Part shown: positions 1 to 9,049 of the stretch, piece by piece | Layout: each line of letters opens with the position of its first letter | How positions within the stretch are numbered: position 1 is the stretch's first letter | Assembly (NCBI RefSeq): GCF_902459585.1 | Contig: NZ_CABPSC010000020.1 | Span: forward strand, 1-64,000 | Reading direction: 5' to 3' | Origin: Pandoraea nosoerga | GTDB lineage: Bacteria > Pseudomonadota > Gammaproteobacteria > Burkholderiales > Burkholderiaceae | Length of the DNA: 64,000 nucleotides | Translations under genes and position numbers: made by a program | The notes under the pieces: generated by a model | What the model was told of the DNA's origin: nothing | The model's input: only the letters and a program-made list of their open reading frames with translations | Databases searched by the model: none

Positions 1-59
1 ACTCCACGCCGATGATAGTGCGGATTCCCGTGTGAAAGTAGGTAATCGTCAGGCTCCCC
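1..59 (+). rRNA. rrf: 5S ribosomal RNA, 3' end (partial)
   Basis: The first bases match the 3' half of a Burkholderiales 5S rRNA as I remember it: ACTCCACGCCGATGATAGTG, then the segment around 30-50 and the closing GTCAGGCTCCCC, which would pair with the missing 5' end. The gene is cut by the window edge, so the 16S-23S-5S operon lies upstream. The exact mature 3' end is uncertain by a few bases. A strong terminator follows at once, so this 5S is the last gene of its operon and no distal tRNA follows it. Confidence 0.93.
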
Positions 60-61
60 TT

Positions 62-97
62 AAAAACCCCTTGCCAGGCGACTGGCAAGGGGTTTTT
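62..97 (+). terminator. rrn operon terminator
   Basis: A perfect 16-bp stem (62-77 with 82-97) is closed by a GCGA tetraloop. The descending arm ends in GGGGTTTTT, so it is a textbook intrinsic terminator. It sits a few bases after the 5S rRNA. The matching A-run on the ascending side could make it work in both directions. Confidence 0.93.
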
Positions 98-333
98 GCT
101 TTGCAGGGGCGCTTGAGTGTTGCTTTTGCCTGCCTCCGAAAATGAAGCCTCGGTATGCATGGATGACCCCATGCTCGGATGCTCGGACAAGCATGCTGAC
201 TTGCAGACGACTGCTCAAGCCGCTGGGCCACTTGCGGGAGACTCGCGCAGGGACCCCTTCGTCTTCATCCAGGTTTCGATTCAGACGGGTAGCCACCGGG
301 ACTCCGCCCCAATGTCGACCTTGTCGCAGACAC
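98..333. other. Intergenic region without recognisable gene
   Basis: Between the rrn terminator and the OPT transporter terminator I see no convincing gene. The short open frames here have no Shine-Dalgarno sequence and no recognisable product. A small repetition of ATGCTCGG near 170-185 is the only local pattern. Confidence 0.6.
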
Positions 334-363
334 AAAAAAGGCGCCGGAGATTACGGCACCTTT
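334..363 (-). terminator. Terminator of the OPT transporter gene
   Basis: Read on the minus strand, AAAGGTGCCG pairs with CGGCGCCTTT through a 7-nt loop, with one G-U pair, and is followed by a run of T. It lies about 90 bp beyond the stop of the OPT gene. Confidence 0.85.
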
Positions 364-453
364 GATATCCCGCCTTTGCCTCGCACACAACGCCGTCAGA
401 GCAGCGCCGTTCTATCCGTCGCTGCCCTGGCGGATCTGTCGTGACGTCGAGTC

Positions 454-2532
454 CTATCGCGCTGCCGGCGCTGCAGCCAACACTCGGCGCACCACCACAG
501 CGCAAATGCCTGCGAAGACGAACAGCGCGAGCCATTCGGACGTGGCGGCAAAACCCTTGCCGGCGATCGCGAGCGGCGCGTCCGAGCCGGTGACGCCGAC
601 GACCATCGCCATCGCAACGCCAACCAGACTTTCGCCCACGATCAAGCCGGAGGCCAGGAGCACGCCGCGTCGTTCCGCGGCCTGGGCAATAGCCCCGAAG
701 TTCTTGCCCTGCGTTTTCGCGCGCGCCTTGAGCAAGCGTTGCGCAATCCACGCGAGCACCGCGCCGATGACGAGCACCGAACCCACCGTCGGCGGCAGAT
801 AGATGCCGATACCTACGGCAATCACCGGCACGCGCGCCACGCCCCCCCGTCTGGCCAACGCCGCATCGATCGCGATCAACGCGATACCGAGCACTGCGCC
901 GATACCGAGCATCGACCAGTCGAGCTGATGGGTGAAGATGCCCTTGGCGATGGCCGTCATCAGGATCGCCTGGGGTGCGGACAACGCCTGCGACGGATCC
1001 ATGCCGGCGCGCGGTAGCGCATCCGTGAAACCATACGCGTTGTAGAGCAGATTCAACACCGGTGGAATCACCGCCGCGCCAACCACGCAGCCGACGAGAA
1101 GCGCCACCTGCTGACGCCACGGCGTCGCACCCACGAGCCACCCGGTCTTCAGATCCTGCAGATTGTCGTTCGAGATCGTGGCGATGGCGATCACCGCGGA
1201 CGTGGTGAACAACGCCAACGCAATGGCGAGCTTGCTGCCGCTGCCGGTATCGAGCAGGCCGCTCGCCTGGCTCACGCTGAGAATGAGTAGCGACACCAGC
1301 ACCACCGCGACGATACCGATGCCCGAGATCGGACTGGCCGACGAGCCTACCAATCCGGCCATGTATCCGCACGCCGCCGCCACCAGGAATCCGAACACGA
1401 CGGCAAACACCACGCTGCAAACGACCAGTGTCGCAATGCCGCCGAACGACAGCGGCGCGTCCGCGAGGAACGCCCCGAACGTCACGACCCAGATCGCCAC
1501 GCACACCAGTGTGAGGCCGATCACCCAATACGGGGACAGGTCCTGCTCGGTGCGCCCCAGCGTGATGCTCTTCGCACGTCCACCCCGCGATTGCCCCAAT
1601 GCGGCAAACGACGTCTTCACGCCATCGATCATGGGCTTGGCCAGCGTAATGAGGGTCCAGACCGCGGCAACGCCGATCGTGCCCGCACCAATGAAGCGCA
1701 CCTTGTGCTGCCACAGTCCGTTCGCAAACGCCGCGATCGCCAGCCCATCGGTATTGGGCGTGATCGACGTCAGTACCGGCACGGCGATGCCCCAGCTCAG
1801 CACGATGCCCAATAGAATCGCCAATCCGGACACAATCCCGATGAGATAACCCGCCCCGATCAGCGCAAGCGAAAAACCCGTGGTCAGACGGAAGACGGCC
1901 GCGCCGGCGGGCACCCATGCGGTAATGCTCTCGCCAAGCACCTTAAGGCCGGTCGTCGCAAAGGCGAACAGGGCCGACACCACGCCGCCGAACGCAATCT
2001 CGCGCACGCCGCTGGCCTCCTGTCCCCACTCGCCGGTCGCTTTCATAGCGTCCTGCGAGGCCTCGTTGCCCGCGCTGCCCACGCGCAGTATTTCCGCGGC
2101 GGCCACGCCCTCGGGATAGGGCAGATCGCTGTCGACGACCATCGCACGCCGCAACGGAATCGTAAACAGCACGCCGAGAATGCCGCCCGACGCGCAGATC
2201 GCGAGCGTCAGCCAGAACGGAAAGCCTTGCCAGTGTCCGATCATCAAAAGGCCGGGCAGCACGAAGATGATCGACGAGAGCGTGCCCGCCGCCGAGGCCT
2301 GCGTCTGCACCATGTTGTTCTCGAGGATGTTGCCGCCGCGAAGCGCGCGCAGCACGGCCATCGAGATCACCGCAGCAGGAATGGACGAGGAGAAGGTCAG
2401 CCCGACCTTCAGGCCGAGATAGACGTTCGAGGCGGTGAACACCACGGTGATCAGTGCACCGAGAATCATGCCGCGCAGCGTCAGCTCAGGGAGCGACACC
2501 GCGTCGGGAATACGAGTGGGGTGGGAGGCCAT
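454..2532 (-). CDS. OPT-family oligopeptide/siderophore transporter
   Basis: The 692-residue protein is almost entirely hydrophobic, with about 14-16 membrane segments. It has the OPT-family N-terminal pattern: LTLRGMILGALITVVFTASN, then NVYLGLKVGLTF, and the DSDLPYPEGVAAAEIL stretch near residue 135. OPT carriers are proton-driven inner-membrane importers of peptides or metal-chelate complexes; the substrate cannot be read from sequence. The start is the ATG at 2532; no strong ribosome-binding site precedes it. The gene runs toward the rrn operon, has its own terminator, and is divergent from the exporter at 2922. Length is normal for bacterial members. Confidence 0.9.
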   Translation of the reverse strand: MASHPTRIPDAVSLPELTLRGMILGALITVVFTASNVYLGLKVGLTFSSSIPAAVISMAVLRALRGGNILENNMVQTQASAAGTLSSIIFVLPGLLMIGHWQGFPFWLTLAICASGGILGVLFTIPLRRAMVVDSDLPYPEGVAAAEILRVGSAGNEASQDAMKATGEWGQEASGVREIAFGGVVSALFAFATTGLKVLGESITAWVPAGAAVFRLTTGFSLALIGAGYLIGIVSGLAILLGIVLSWGIAVPVLTSITPNTDGLAIAAFANGLWQHKVRFIGAGTIGVAAVWTLITLAKPMIDGVKTSFAALGQSRGGRAKSITLGRTEQDLSPYWVIGLTLVCVAIWVVTFGAFLADAPLSFGGIATLVVCSVVFAVVFGFLVAAACGYMAGLVGSSASPISGIGIVAVVLVSLLILSVSQASGLLDTGSGSKLAIALALFTTSAVIAIATISNDNLQDLKTGWLVGATPWRQQVALLVGCVVGAAVIPPVLNLLYNAYGFTDALPRAGMDPSQALSAPQAILMTAIAKGIFTHQLDWSMLGIGAVLGIALIAIDAALARRGGVARVPVIAVGIGIYLPPTVGSVLVIGAVLAWIAQRLLKARAKTQGKNFGAIAQAAERRGVLLASGLIVGESLVGVAMAMVVGVTGSDAPLAIAGKGFAATSEWLALFVFAGICAVVVRRVLAAAPAAR

Positions 2533-2623
2533 GTAAAGAGTCGGGGGATTTCCGCCGAATGGGAATGTGGCGCAAATTGTATGCGCCTCGCTGGTGCACC
2601 GCCAGTCTTGACGGCCACCATGG

Positions 2624-2695
2624 AACGTCCCTTACGTCAATTACGTCCCTTACGTCAATTACGTCCTTACGCCCATTACGTCCGCTACGTCCGTT
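2624..2695. repeat. Eight tandem 9-bp units around ACGTC
   Basis: The core ACGTC recurs at 2625, 2634, 2643, 2652, 2661, 2678 and 2687, with one variant ACGCC at 2669. Spacing is 9 bp throughout except one 8-bp step. The first four units alternate between ACGTCCCTT and ACGTCAATT, so the older unit may be 18 bp. It lies in non-coding DNA between divergent transporter genes. Confidence 0.95.
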
Positions 2696-2839
2696 CGAAT
2701 CGGCTCCGCCGAACCGCAATCGCCGTGCGGAATCCCCGGCGGGTCGCGGCACAAGGGTGCGAGAGTTCCGCAATCGCAGCAAATCCATCTATTTCACGGA
2801 TGGAATCCAACTTTTCCCAATCGCTTTGCTGATGGATCA

Positions 2840-2855
2840 TACGGGTTTTCCCGTA
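2840..2855. promoter_or_regulatory. Inverted repeat TACGGG-TTTT-CCCGTA, possible operator
   Basis: Perfect 6-bp arms around a TTTT spacer, 67 bp before the exporter start codon. This is the position expected for a local repressor site near the promoter. No regulator gene is adjacent, so the binding protein is unknown. A small RNA hairpin in the leader is the alternative. Confidence 0.45.
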
Positions 2856-2921
2856 AAGAAAAATCCAGTACGCGCAGGTCAGTCCGACCGAAACGGCCTG
2901 CCACAACCAAGGAGCTTTCCG

Positions 2922-4436
2922 ATGTCCAGCCTGCATACCTCCTCGCATCCGGCAGTCCGGGCAAGCGGCGCTCGCCGCTGGCTCGTGCTCGCCGTCGTGT
3001 CGGTGGCGCTGCTGCTCATCGTGATCGACATGACGGTGCTGTACACGGCATTGCCTCGTCTCACTCACGATCTCGCGGCGACGGCCTCCGCCAAGCTGTG
3101 GATCGTCAACGCTTACGCGCTCGTCGTCTCGGGCCTGCTGCTCGGCATGGGCACCCTGGGCGATCGCCTTGGCCACAAGCAGCTCTTTCTTGCCGGACTT
3201 GCCGTATTCGGCGCGGCGTCGCTGGCGGCCGCATTCGCACCGAGCGCCAACGTGCTGATTGCCGCGCGCGGTTTCCTTGGCGTGGGCGCGGCCATGATGA
3301 TGCCTGCCACGCTCTCGCTGATCCGCCTGACCTTTGCCGATTCGCACGAGCAGGCGCTGGCTATCGGCATCTGGGCGTCGGTGGCATCGGGCGGCGCCGC
3401 GTTCGGCCCGATTCTTGGCGGCGCACTGCTCGAGCACTTCTGGTGGGGTTCGGTGTTCCTGATCAACGTGCCCATCGTGCTGATCGCGTTGCCGCTCGCC
3501 TGGTGGCTGATCCCGAAGGGCGCGGCAACGTCGAAGCAACCATGGGACTGGTTCGGTTCGCTGCTCTTCATGGTCGGCCTGATTGGCGTGACGTATGCCA
3601 TCAAGAGCGCCGGCAAGATCTCGCCCGACTGGGCGACGGTGGGTATTGCCGCGCTCGTCGGCGTTGTCTTCCTGTGGGCGTTCGTCAAGCGCCAGCAGCG
3701 CAGCGTGCATCCGTTGCTCGACTTCACGCTGTTCCGCAGCCCGGTATTCGCGCTCGCCGTGGCGGCTGCGCTCATGGCGGCGGCGGCCCTCATCGGCATG
3801 CAACTGGTGTTCAGCCAGCGCTTGCAGCTCGTGATGGGCTACTCGCCGCTCGAAGCCGGGCTGGCCGGCATGCCGTTGTCGCTGGCAGCGTTCGTCGCCG
3901 GCCCGATCGCGGGGCGGATGCTGCCGCGAATGGGAAGTCCGCGCCTGCTATCGATTGCGTTGACGATGTCGGCCGCGGGCATGGGGGGCTATCTCTTCCT
4001 GCGCGACGCGCACTTCATGCTCTGGGCGCTGGCGCTCGTCGTGCTGGGGCTCGGCGTTGGCGCGACCATGACGGCGGCGTCGAGCACCATCATGCAGAGC
4101 GCGCCGCGCGAGCGGGCCGGCATGGCGGCGTCCGTCGAGGAAGTATCTTACGAACTCGGCGGAGCGCTGGGCGTGACGTTCATGGGCAGCCTGCTCACGT
4201 TCGTCTACGGCCGCGCGATGGACGTGCCGCAAGTGGCGACGCTGCCGGACACCGTGCGTGACAGTCTCGACGAAGCGCAGCTCGTCGCCGAACGTCTGCC
4301 CCCCGGCATGGCCGACGCGCTGACGTCGCTCTCTCATGCGGCGTTCAATCAGGGTTTCGACGCGGTGATCGGTGCGGGCGCGCTGTTGCTCCTTGCCACC
4401 GCTCTTTGGGGACGCTGGCACGCCCGCCGGCGCTGA
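2922..4436 (+). CDS. MFS transporter, DHA2 (QacA/SmvA/EmrB-like) drug:H+ antiporter
   Basis: The 504-residue protein has about 14 predicted membrane helices. It carries the DHA2 motif near residue 33 (IDMTVLYTALPRLTHDL) and the loop motif GDRLGHKQLF after helix 2. Such proteins expel cationic or lipophilic toxic compounds across the inner membrane using the proton gradient. AAGGAG seven bases before the ATG at 2922 fixes the start. The gene is monocistronic. No TetR-type regulator lies beside it, which is unusual for this family, but the upstream region carries conspicuous repeats. The substrate is not predictable. Confidence 0.88.
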   Translation: MSSLHTSSHPAVRASGARRWLVLAVVSVALLLIVIDMTVLYTALPRLTHDLAATASAKLWIVNAYALVVSGLLLGMGTLGDRLGHKQLFLAGLAVFGAASLAAAFAPSANVLIAARGFLGVGAAMMMPATLSLIRLTFADSHEQALAIGIWASVASGGAAFGPILGGALLEHFWWGSVFLINVPIVLIALPLAWWLIPKGAATSKQPWDWFGSLLFMVGLIGVTYAIKSAGKISPDWATVGIAALVGVVFLWAFVKRQQRSVHPLLDFTLFRSPVFALAVAAALMAAAALIGMQLVFSQRLQLVMGYSPLEAGLAGMPLSLAAFVAGPIAGRMLPRMGSPRLLSIALTMSAAGMGGYLFLRDAHFMLWALALVVLGLGVGATMTAASSTIMQSAPRERAGMAASVEEVSYELGGALGVTFMGSLLTFVYGRAMDVPQVATLPDTVRDSLDEAQLVAERLPPGMADALTSLSHAAFNQGFDAVIGAGALLLLATALWGRWHARRR

Positions 4437-4509
4437 TCGGCCCGCACGTATCGACGACGCGATTCGCCGGCGCTCCCCAGGCGCCGGCATCCGCGCCCCG
4501 CCCGATGGC

Positions 4510-4953
4510 TCAACCGCCGGCCAGCATCGAAGCCATGGCCTGCAGCGCCAACGGATAACACTGCGCGCCAAGGCCGCAGATCACACCGGTCGCCACGCTC
4601 GAGATCAACGAGTGGCGATAGACCTCCTCCCGCTTGTGGATGTTGGTGATGTGCACCTCGATCAGCGGCCGTCGCAGCAACTTGGCCGCATCGAGCACAG
4701 GGATCGACCGGAACGACAAGCCCGCCGGATTCAGCACGACGCCGGCATCGGCCTGGAATGCCTCCTGAAGCCAATCGACCATGGTCGCTTCGCTGTTCGT
4801 CTGCCGGAACTCGCAACGCAGTTCGAGACGTGCCGCGAGCGTGCGAACGGTCTGCTCGATCTCGGCGAGCGTCGTATGCCCGTAGAGATGCGGCTCGCGC
4901 CTGCCCAGCATATTGAGGTTGGGGCCATTGAGAACGTAGACGAGGTCGGACAT
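4510..4953 (-). CDS. aroQ: 3-dehydroquinate dehydratase, type II
   Basis: This 147-residue enzyme interconverts 3-dehydroquinate and 3-dehydroshikimate. Family signatures are visible: VLNGPNLNMLGRREP at the N-terminus with the flexible-loop arginine, the catalytic tyrosine in HLYGHTTL, and VHITNIHKREEVYRH, which holds the active-site histidine. Length is typical (about 145-150). The ATG at 4953 was chosen because family members start directly with the beta strand VYVLNGPN; an upstream in-frame extension is unconserved. It is the second gene after a transporter (52-bp gap) in a unit facing an IclR regulator. That suggests a catabolic copy for quinate or shikimate use rather than the biosynthetic one. 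Confidence 0.9.
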   Translation of the reverse strand: MSDLVYVLNGPNLNMLGRREPHLYGHTTLAEIEQTVRTLAARLELRCEFRQTNSEATMVDWLQEAFQADAGVVLNPAGLSFRSIPVLDAAKLLRRPLIEVHITNIHKREEVYRHSLISSVATGVICGLGAQCYPLALQAMASMLAGG

Positions 4954-5005
4954 GATGAGAAATTCGATTCCTGTAAAACTGTAAGAGCCAGCCGTCAGCG
5001 ACTGT

Positions 5006-6412
5006 TCAGTGACTGTTGCGCACGCCGCGCGGCGTCTCCAGCGCGGCGGCAGCGGTGGCATCGGCGGCGGCGGGGCCCCCGCCCGACAGCGCCTGGGCCG
5101 AGTCCGTGCGATGCATGTCGATGCCGCGTGTTTCGGGCCCGATGAGAATGGCGGCCAGCGAAATGACGTTCAGCGTCGCGCACAGCGCCACGACGGCCCA
5201 CGGCGATCCGTTGCTGATCGACAGCAGCCACACCGCGACCATCGGCATCGGGCCGCCGGTGAGCAGATTCGCGCCGGTATAGGCCAGCGCGGAGCCGGAG
5301 TAGCGCACGTTGGTCGGAAACGCCTCGGCGAAGGCGACCGGCTGAATGCCGCTCTGATACTGCGTGAAGCCCAGGAACAGGCCCATGATGAGCAGCATCG
5401 GCACGAAGCTGCGCGTATCGAGCACGGAAAAGTAGACGAGCGAGATAGCGAGCGTGGCGCACGAGCCGATAGCCAGCGCCTTCTTGCGCCCGATGCGGTC
5501 GCTGAGCATGCCGCCGAACAGCGCGCCGAAGATGGCGAAGATGTTCGCACCCATCAACAGCATGAATGCCGTCTGCTTCGGCACCTCGAGCGTCTTGGTG
5601 ATGTAGCTGAGCGAGAACACCACGATCAGATAGAAGATGGCGGCCGGCCCGCAAAAGAAGAGCGTCCAGCGAATGAGCGGCTTGTAGTGCAGCCGCACGG
5701 CGTCGCGCAGCGGATTGCTCACCCTGACGATCTGCGCGGCGGACCGCATCGCGGCAAACGCGGGCGTCTCATGTACCCTGAGGCGAATGTAGACGCCCAC
5801 AATCACGAGCAGGAAGCTCAGCAGGAACGGCACGCGCCATCCCCATGATTCGAACGCCTGCGCCGACAGCGCCGCGGACAATCCGAAAAGTGCCGCATTG
5901 GCGAGGATCTGGCTCACGGGCGAGCAGATACCGAGCAGTCCGGAATACTTCCCGCGACGCTCGGGACTCGCGTGCTCGATGGCCATCAGTTGGCCGCCGG
6001 TCGACTCGCCACCGAGCGCGAAGCCTTGCACGATGCGAAGCGCCACCAGCAGGATCGGCGCCCATACGCCGATCTGCGCGTAAGTGGGCAACAGTCCCAT
6101 CAGCACCGACGCCACGCCCATCACCGAGACGGTGGCAAGCATCAGATTCCGGCGCCCGAACTTGTCGCCCAGCGAGCCGCAGACAATCGCGCCAAGCGGT
6201 CTTGCGGCGAGCCCCACGCCGAACGTGGCGAGGGACGCGAGCAGCGCCGACGTGGGCTCCATCGCGGGGAAAAAGAGCTTCGGCAGCAGTGTGGCCGCCA
6301 ATGCGCCATACAACGTAAAGTCGAACCATTCCAGTGCGGTGCCGATGGTCGCGGCGCTCACCGCACGCGTTTGCATCGATGCGTCCGGCACTGAAGGCGT
6401 TGCGTGTGTCAT
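5006..6412 (-). CDS. MFS transporter, metabolite:H+ symporter (MHS) type, probably shikimate/quinate uptake
   Basis: The 468-residue protein has 12 predicted helices and the MHS hallmarks: an acidic-aromatic first helix (ALEWFDFTLYG), GDKFGRRNLM after helix 2, and RIVQGFALGGESTGGQ in helix 4. Members such as ShiA and KgtP import small organic acids with protons. The partner gene aroQ and the divergent IclR regulator suggest quinate or shikimate as substrate; this is inference from context. AGGAG six bases before the ATG at 6412 supports the start. The C-terminal tail is rich in alanine and glycine and looks unstructured. Confidence 0.85.
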   Translation of the reverse strand: MTHATPSVPDASMQTRAVSAATIGTALEWFDFTLYGALAATLLPKLFFPAMEPTSALLASLATFGVGLAARPLGAIVCGSLGDKFGRRNLMLATVSVMGVASVLMGLLPTYAQIGVWAPILLVALRIVQGFALGGESTGGQLMAIEHASPERRGKYSGLLGICSPVSQILANAALFGLSAALSAQAFESWGWRVPFLLSFLLVIVGVYIRLRVHETPAFAAMRSAAQIVRVSNPLRDAVRLHYKPLIRWTLFFCGPAAIFYLIVVFSLSYITKTLEVPKQTAFMLLMGANIFAIFGALFGGMLSDRIGRKKALAIGSCATLAISLVYFSVLDTRSFVPMLLIMGLFLGFTQYQSGIQPVAFAEAFPTNVRYSGSALAYTGANLLTGGPMPMVAVWLLSISNGSPWAVVALCATLNVISLAAILIGPETRGIDMHRTDSAQALSGGGPAAADATAAAALETPRGVRNSH

Positions 6413-6648
6413 GCCTGTCTCCTGACGATGATTTGTCGTTATGCCCCATGCTCACCGCTCGCCGGAGATCGGAACATCGGCATCTGCCGCCGCCGCGGGC
6501 CGAGCGGATAGAGGGGGCCGCCCGGGCCTGTCCCGGGCTGGCAAGCAGATAGTAGCGATCACGGTGGAACACTATTCTGGACTGGAATCAGATGCCATAA
6601 TGCGGAATTCGCCGCGTCACGACCGCGGCAGCCCCATGGAGGAGACGG

Positions 6649-7431
6649 ATGAACGGCGTCATGGAGCGCACGCTCGCCATTCTGGAACTGCTGGCTCAGC
6701 AAGTGGGCGGCACGCCGCTGGCGTTCATCGCCGACGAACTCGACATTCCGCGCAGCGCCTGTCACCGCTTGCTGAGCGATCTGAAGACCTTCGGCTATGT
6801 ACGCCAATTGCGTGAGCACGGTGATTACGTACTGACGACGAAGCTCGTCGGCCTGGGCCTGAGTTTTCTCAGCACTTCCGGCATCGTCGATATGGCGCAG
6901 ACGATTCTCGACCGGCTCGCGCAGACGTCGGGCGAACTGGTGCGCCTGGCAATCGCCGACGGCGATCGGCTCACATGGGTCGCCAAAGCCCAGGGGGCGA
7001 TCAAGGGCTTGAAGTACGACCCCGACATGGGGATGGATACGATCCTGTCGTGTTCGGCCACGGGGCACGCGTGGATGATGACGATGACCGACGAGCGTGC
7101 GCTGGCACTGGTGAGCCGACAGGGCTTCGGGCAGCCCAGGGACTACGGCCCGAACGCGCCGACGACGGTGCAGGGACTGTTGGCGTTTCTCGAAGCCGCG
7201 CGGGCGCGCGGTTACGCCACGATCAACGAGGTGTTTTCGCCCGGCATGACGGCAATGGCGGCGCCGATTCTGCGTCGAGGCTATCCCGCGCTGGGCGTGA
7301 TCAGCATCGCAGGGCCGTTGATCCGGCTGGACGAGGCGCGCATGGCGCGGCTGGGGCCCGCGTTGCTTGCCGCGGCCTCCGAGCTGGCGGCTGCCAGCCA
7401 GGCGTCCCCGTTATTCGACCGGATCCGCTAG
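6649..7431 (+). CDS. IclR-family transcriptional regulator
   Basis: The 260-residue protein has an N-terminal winged helix-turn-helix (residues 1-65, MERTLAILELLAQQ through SACHRLLSDLKTFGYV). A C-terminal IclR effector domain follows, with the LSCSATGHAW and FSPGMTAMAAPI segments. IclR regulators of this kind control catabolism of small aromatic or hydroaromatic acids. The gene is divergent from the transporter-aroQ pair, so that operon is its likely target. GGAGGAG five bases before the ATG at 6649 defines the start. Whether it activates or represses cannot be read from the sequence. Confidence 0.88.
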   Translation: MNGVMERTLAILELLAQQVGGTPLAFIADELDIPRSACHRLLSDLKTFGYVRQLREHGDYVLTTKLVGLGLSFLSTSGIVDMAQTILDRLAQTSGELVRLAIADGDRLTWVAKAQGAIKGLKYDPDMGMDTILSCSATGHAWMMTMTDERALALVSRQGFGQPRDYGPNAPTTVQGLLAFLEAARARGYATINEVFSPGMTAMAAPILRRGYPALGVISIAGPLIRLDEARMARLGPALLAAASELAAASQASPLFDRIR

Positions 7432-7463
7432 GGCGTGGTACTGGTGAGCCGCCGGTACAGCGC

Positions 7464-8741
7464 TCACTTCAACGAGCACGACAGCCAATGGGCGATGCGC
7501 ACGCCATCGAGGCGCGCGCCTTCGGGGGTGTCGCTGCCGAGCATCGTCACGATGACGGGACGCCGCTTGTGCACCATCACGCGCATGACCATGTTGTGGC
7601 CGGACTCGTTGATGAAGCCGGTCTTCTGCACGCTTGCGTGCACCTTCCCATAGCGCACCAGCCGGTTCGTATTGACGTACTGCAGCTGACCCTTGCCCGT
7701 GCGCACCTTTTGCTGATGGTCGATGGAGTAGCGGCGAATCAGCGGGTAGCCGTTCGACGCCCGCACGAGGCGCGCGAGCTCTCGCGCGGTCGAGACGTTG
7801 CGCGGCGACAGGCCCGTGGCGTTCTCGAAGCGGGTGTTCGGCATGCCGAGCGCGCGCGCCTTGGCGTTCATGGCGTTGATGAACGCCGCGCGTCCGCCCG
7901 GATAGTCGCGGCTCAGCGCCGCGGCCGCGCGATTCTCCGAGGCCATCAGGGAGATGTGCAGCATGTCGGCGCGCGAGAGCGTCGAGCCCACCGCGAGACG
8001 CGAATGCGAGAATTTCAACGTGTCGAGATCGGCGCTCGTGACACGCAACGGCGCGCGCATGGCCGGCCCGCTGTCGAGCCACACCATGGCCGTCATCAGC
8101 TTGGTGAGCGACGCGATGGGCCGCACCCGGTCCGCGTTCCTGGCGTAGAGCGGCGTGCGCGTCTTTTCGTCCACGATATAGACCGCCCGCGAAAACAACC
8201 GTTTGCGAGACGCCGGCGTGAAGCCGCAGCGCGCGAGCAGACGCGGCCTGGCATCGGTGCTGAGCTGCGTGGACGGCGCCGCTGCGATCGCGGATTTCGG
8301 TGCGCGACGATGCGACGCGGCTTTCGCCGCGGGCGACTTGGGCGCAACACGACGCTGCGCGGCCGTTGGCCGACGCGTCGTCGCGGCGTGACGCGAAGCC
8401 CTGCCGTGACGGGCGGCACGCGTTTGCGACGAGCTCGTCGCCGCCTTGCGATGCATCGCCTTGGCCGACGCCTTCGCCACCGCCTTCTTCTTGGTGGCGT
8501 CAAGACGCCGCTTTCCCGTGCTGGTCTGATGCGCGTTGGCCGCGAGCGCATCGCTGATGGGAAGTCCGGCAATGAGCAATATCACGCCGAACAGCACGAG
8601 ACGCGCCAGCGCGATCGCGCGCGGCGACACGCCATGGAGCGCAGGCAACTGCCGCAGCAAGGTCGGACGGGACGACAGGCGAAGCGATTGCGACGCGCGA
8701 GGCAATGGAGGTTTCGGCAGCGGGTACCACTGGGCAAACAT
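7464..8741 (-). CDS. D-alanyl-D-alanine endopeptidase/carboxypeptidase, S11 family (PbpG/PBP7-like)
   Basis: This peptidoglycan hydrolase works in the periplasm. The three S11 motifs are present: SLTK with nucleophile Ser211 and Lys214, SEN at 268-270, and KTG at 373-375. The N-terminus has one hydrophobic segment (ALARLVLFGVILLIAGLPIS), an uncleaved anchor or signal peptide. Between it and the catalytic domain lies an unusual stretch of about 110 residues rich in Lys, Arg and Ala, resembling a histone H1-like linker. The ATG at 8741 is the most likely start, though no clear ribosome-binding site is seen and the frame stays open upstream. The gene is convergent with the IclR gene. Confidence 0.88.
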   Translation of the reverse strand: MFAQWYPLPKPPLPRASQSLRLSSRPTLLRQLPALHGVSPRAIALARLVLFGVILLIAGLPISDALAANAHQTSTGKRRLDATKKKAVAKASAKAMHRKAATSSSQTRAARHGRASRHAATTRRPTAAQRRVAPKSPAAKAASHRRAPKSAIAAAPSTQLSTDARPRLLARCGFTPASRKRLFSRAVYIVDEKTRTPLYARNADRVRPIASLTKLMTAMVWLDSGPAMRAPLRVTSADLDTLKFSHSRLAVGSTLSRADMLHISLMASENRAAAALSRDYPGGRAAFINAMNAKARALGMPNTRFENATGLSPRNVSTARELARLVRASNGYPLIRRYSIDHQQKVRTGKGQLQYVNTNRLVRYGKVHASVQKTGFINESGHNMVMRVMVHKRRPVIVTMLGSDTPEGARLDGVRIAHWLSCSLK

Positions 8742-9049
8742 CTTCGCGGTTCCGTAGAGGAATGAGTGAGGGGTCGCATCTGTGCGCGGCGTGCGGCGCC
8801 AATACAGCACATGAAGGGAAACCGGTTGGACGAAGCTCGTCCGGGTAGTTCCGGAATTTTCGTCGTTCGTATTACAAAAAGTTACAAGAGACGCATTGCC
8901 AAGGAGATCGCGGCTCGCGCAAAAGCTCTGCGACGCGCGCCGTATTTGCTTTGCGAAATTGGTTATTGGACGGCGCCCGGCGCGGCTTCCTAGACTGTGC
9001 GTTCGCCTCAAACGGCGCGACACATATCAACGGATAAGGGGAATGCCTC
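8742..9049. promoter_or_regulatory. Divergent promoter region, S11 peptidase / metQ
   Basis: This 308-bp region serves two divergent genes. A weak promoter candidate for metQ is TTGGAC (8966) with TAGACT (8991), but its 19-bp spacer is long. No SAM-binding riboswitch fold was recognisable by eye. Nothing else stands out. Confidence 0.35.

Larger units (their letters stand above)
2533..2921. promoter_or_regulatory. Divergent intergenic region between OPT gene and DHA2 exporter
   Basis: This 389-bp stretch must hold both promoters. It contains an eightfold 9-bp repeat (2624-2695) and a perfect inverted repeat (2840-2855), listed separately. An open frame in phase with the exporter extends upstream through the repeats, but the good ribosome-binding site at the ATG at 2922 argues against an extended protein. 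Confidence 0.6.

Noticed and set aside
98-333. tRNA or other stable RNA after the 5S rRNA
   Set aside because: The terminator comes directly after the 5S and no cloverleaf or T-loop sequence was found.
2624-2695. Short repeats considered as a CRISPR array
   Set aside because: Units are 9 bp with no unique spacers and no cas genes are nearby.
2454-2921. Longer N-terminus of the DHA2 exporter reading through the 9-bp repeats
   Set aside because: The frame is open, but the strong AAGGAG and the family-like N-terminus both point to the ATG at 2922.
8742-9049. Possible SAM riboswitch upstream of metQ
   Set aside because: No terminator-antiterminator pair or conserved core could be seen, and these elements are uncommon in this group.
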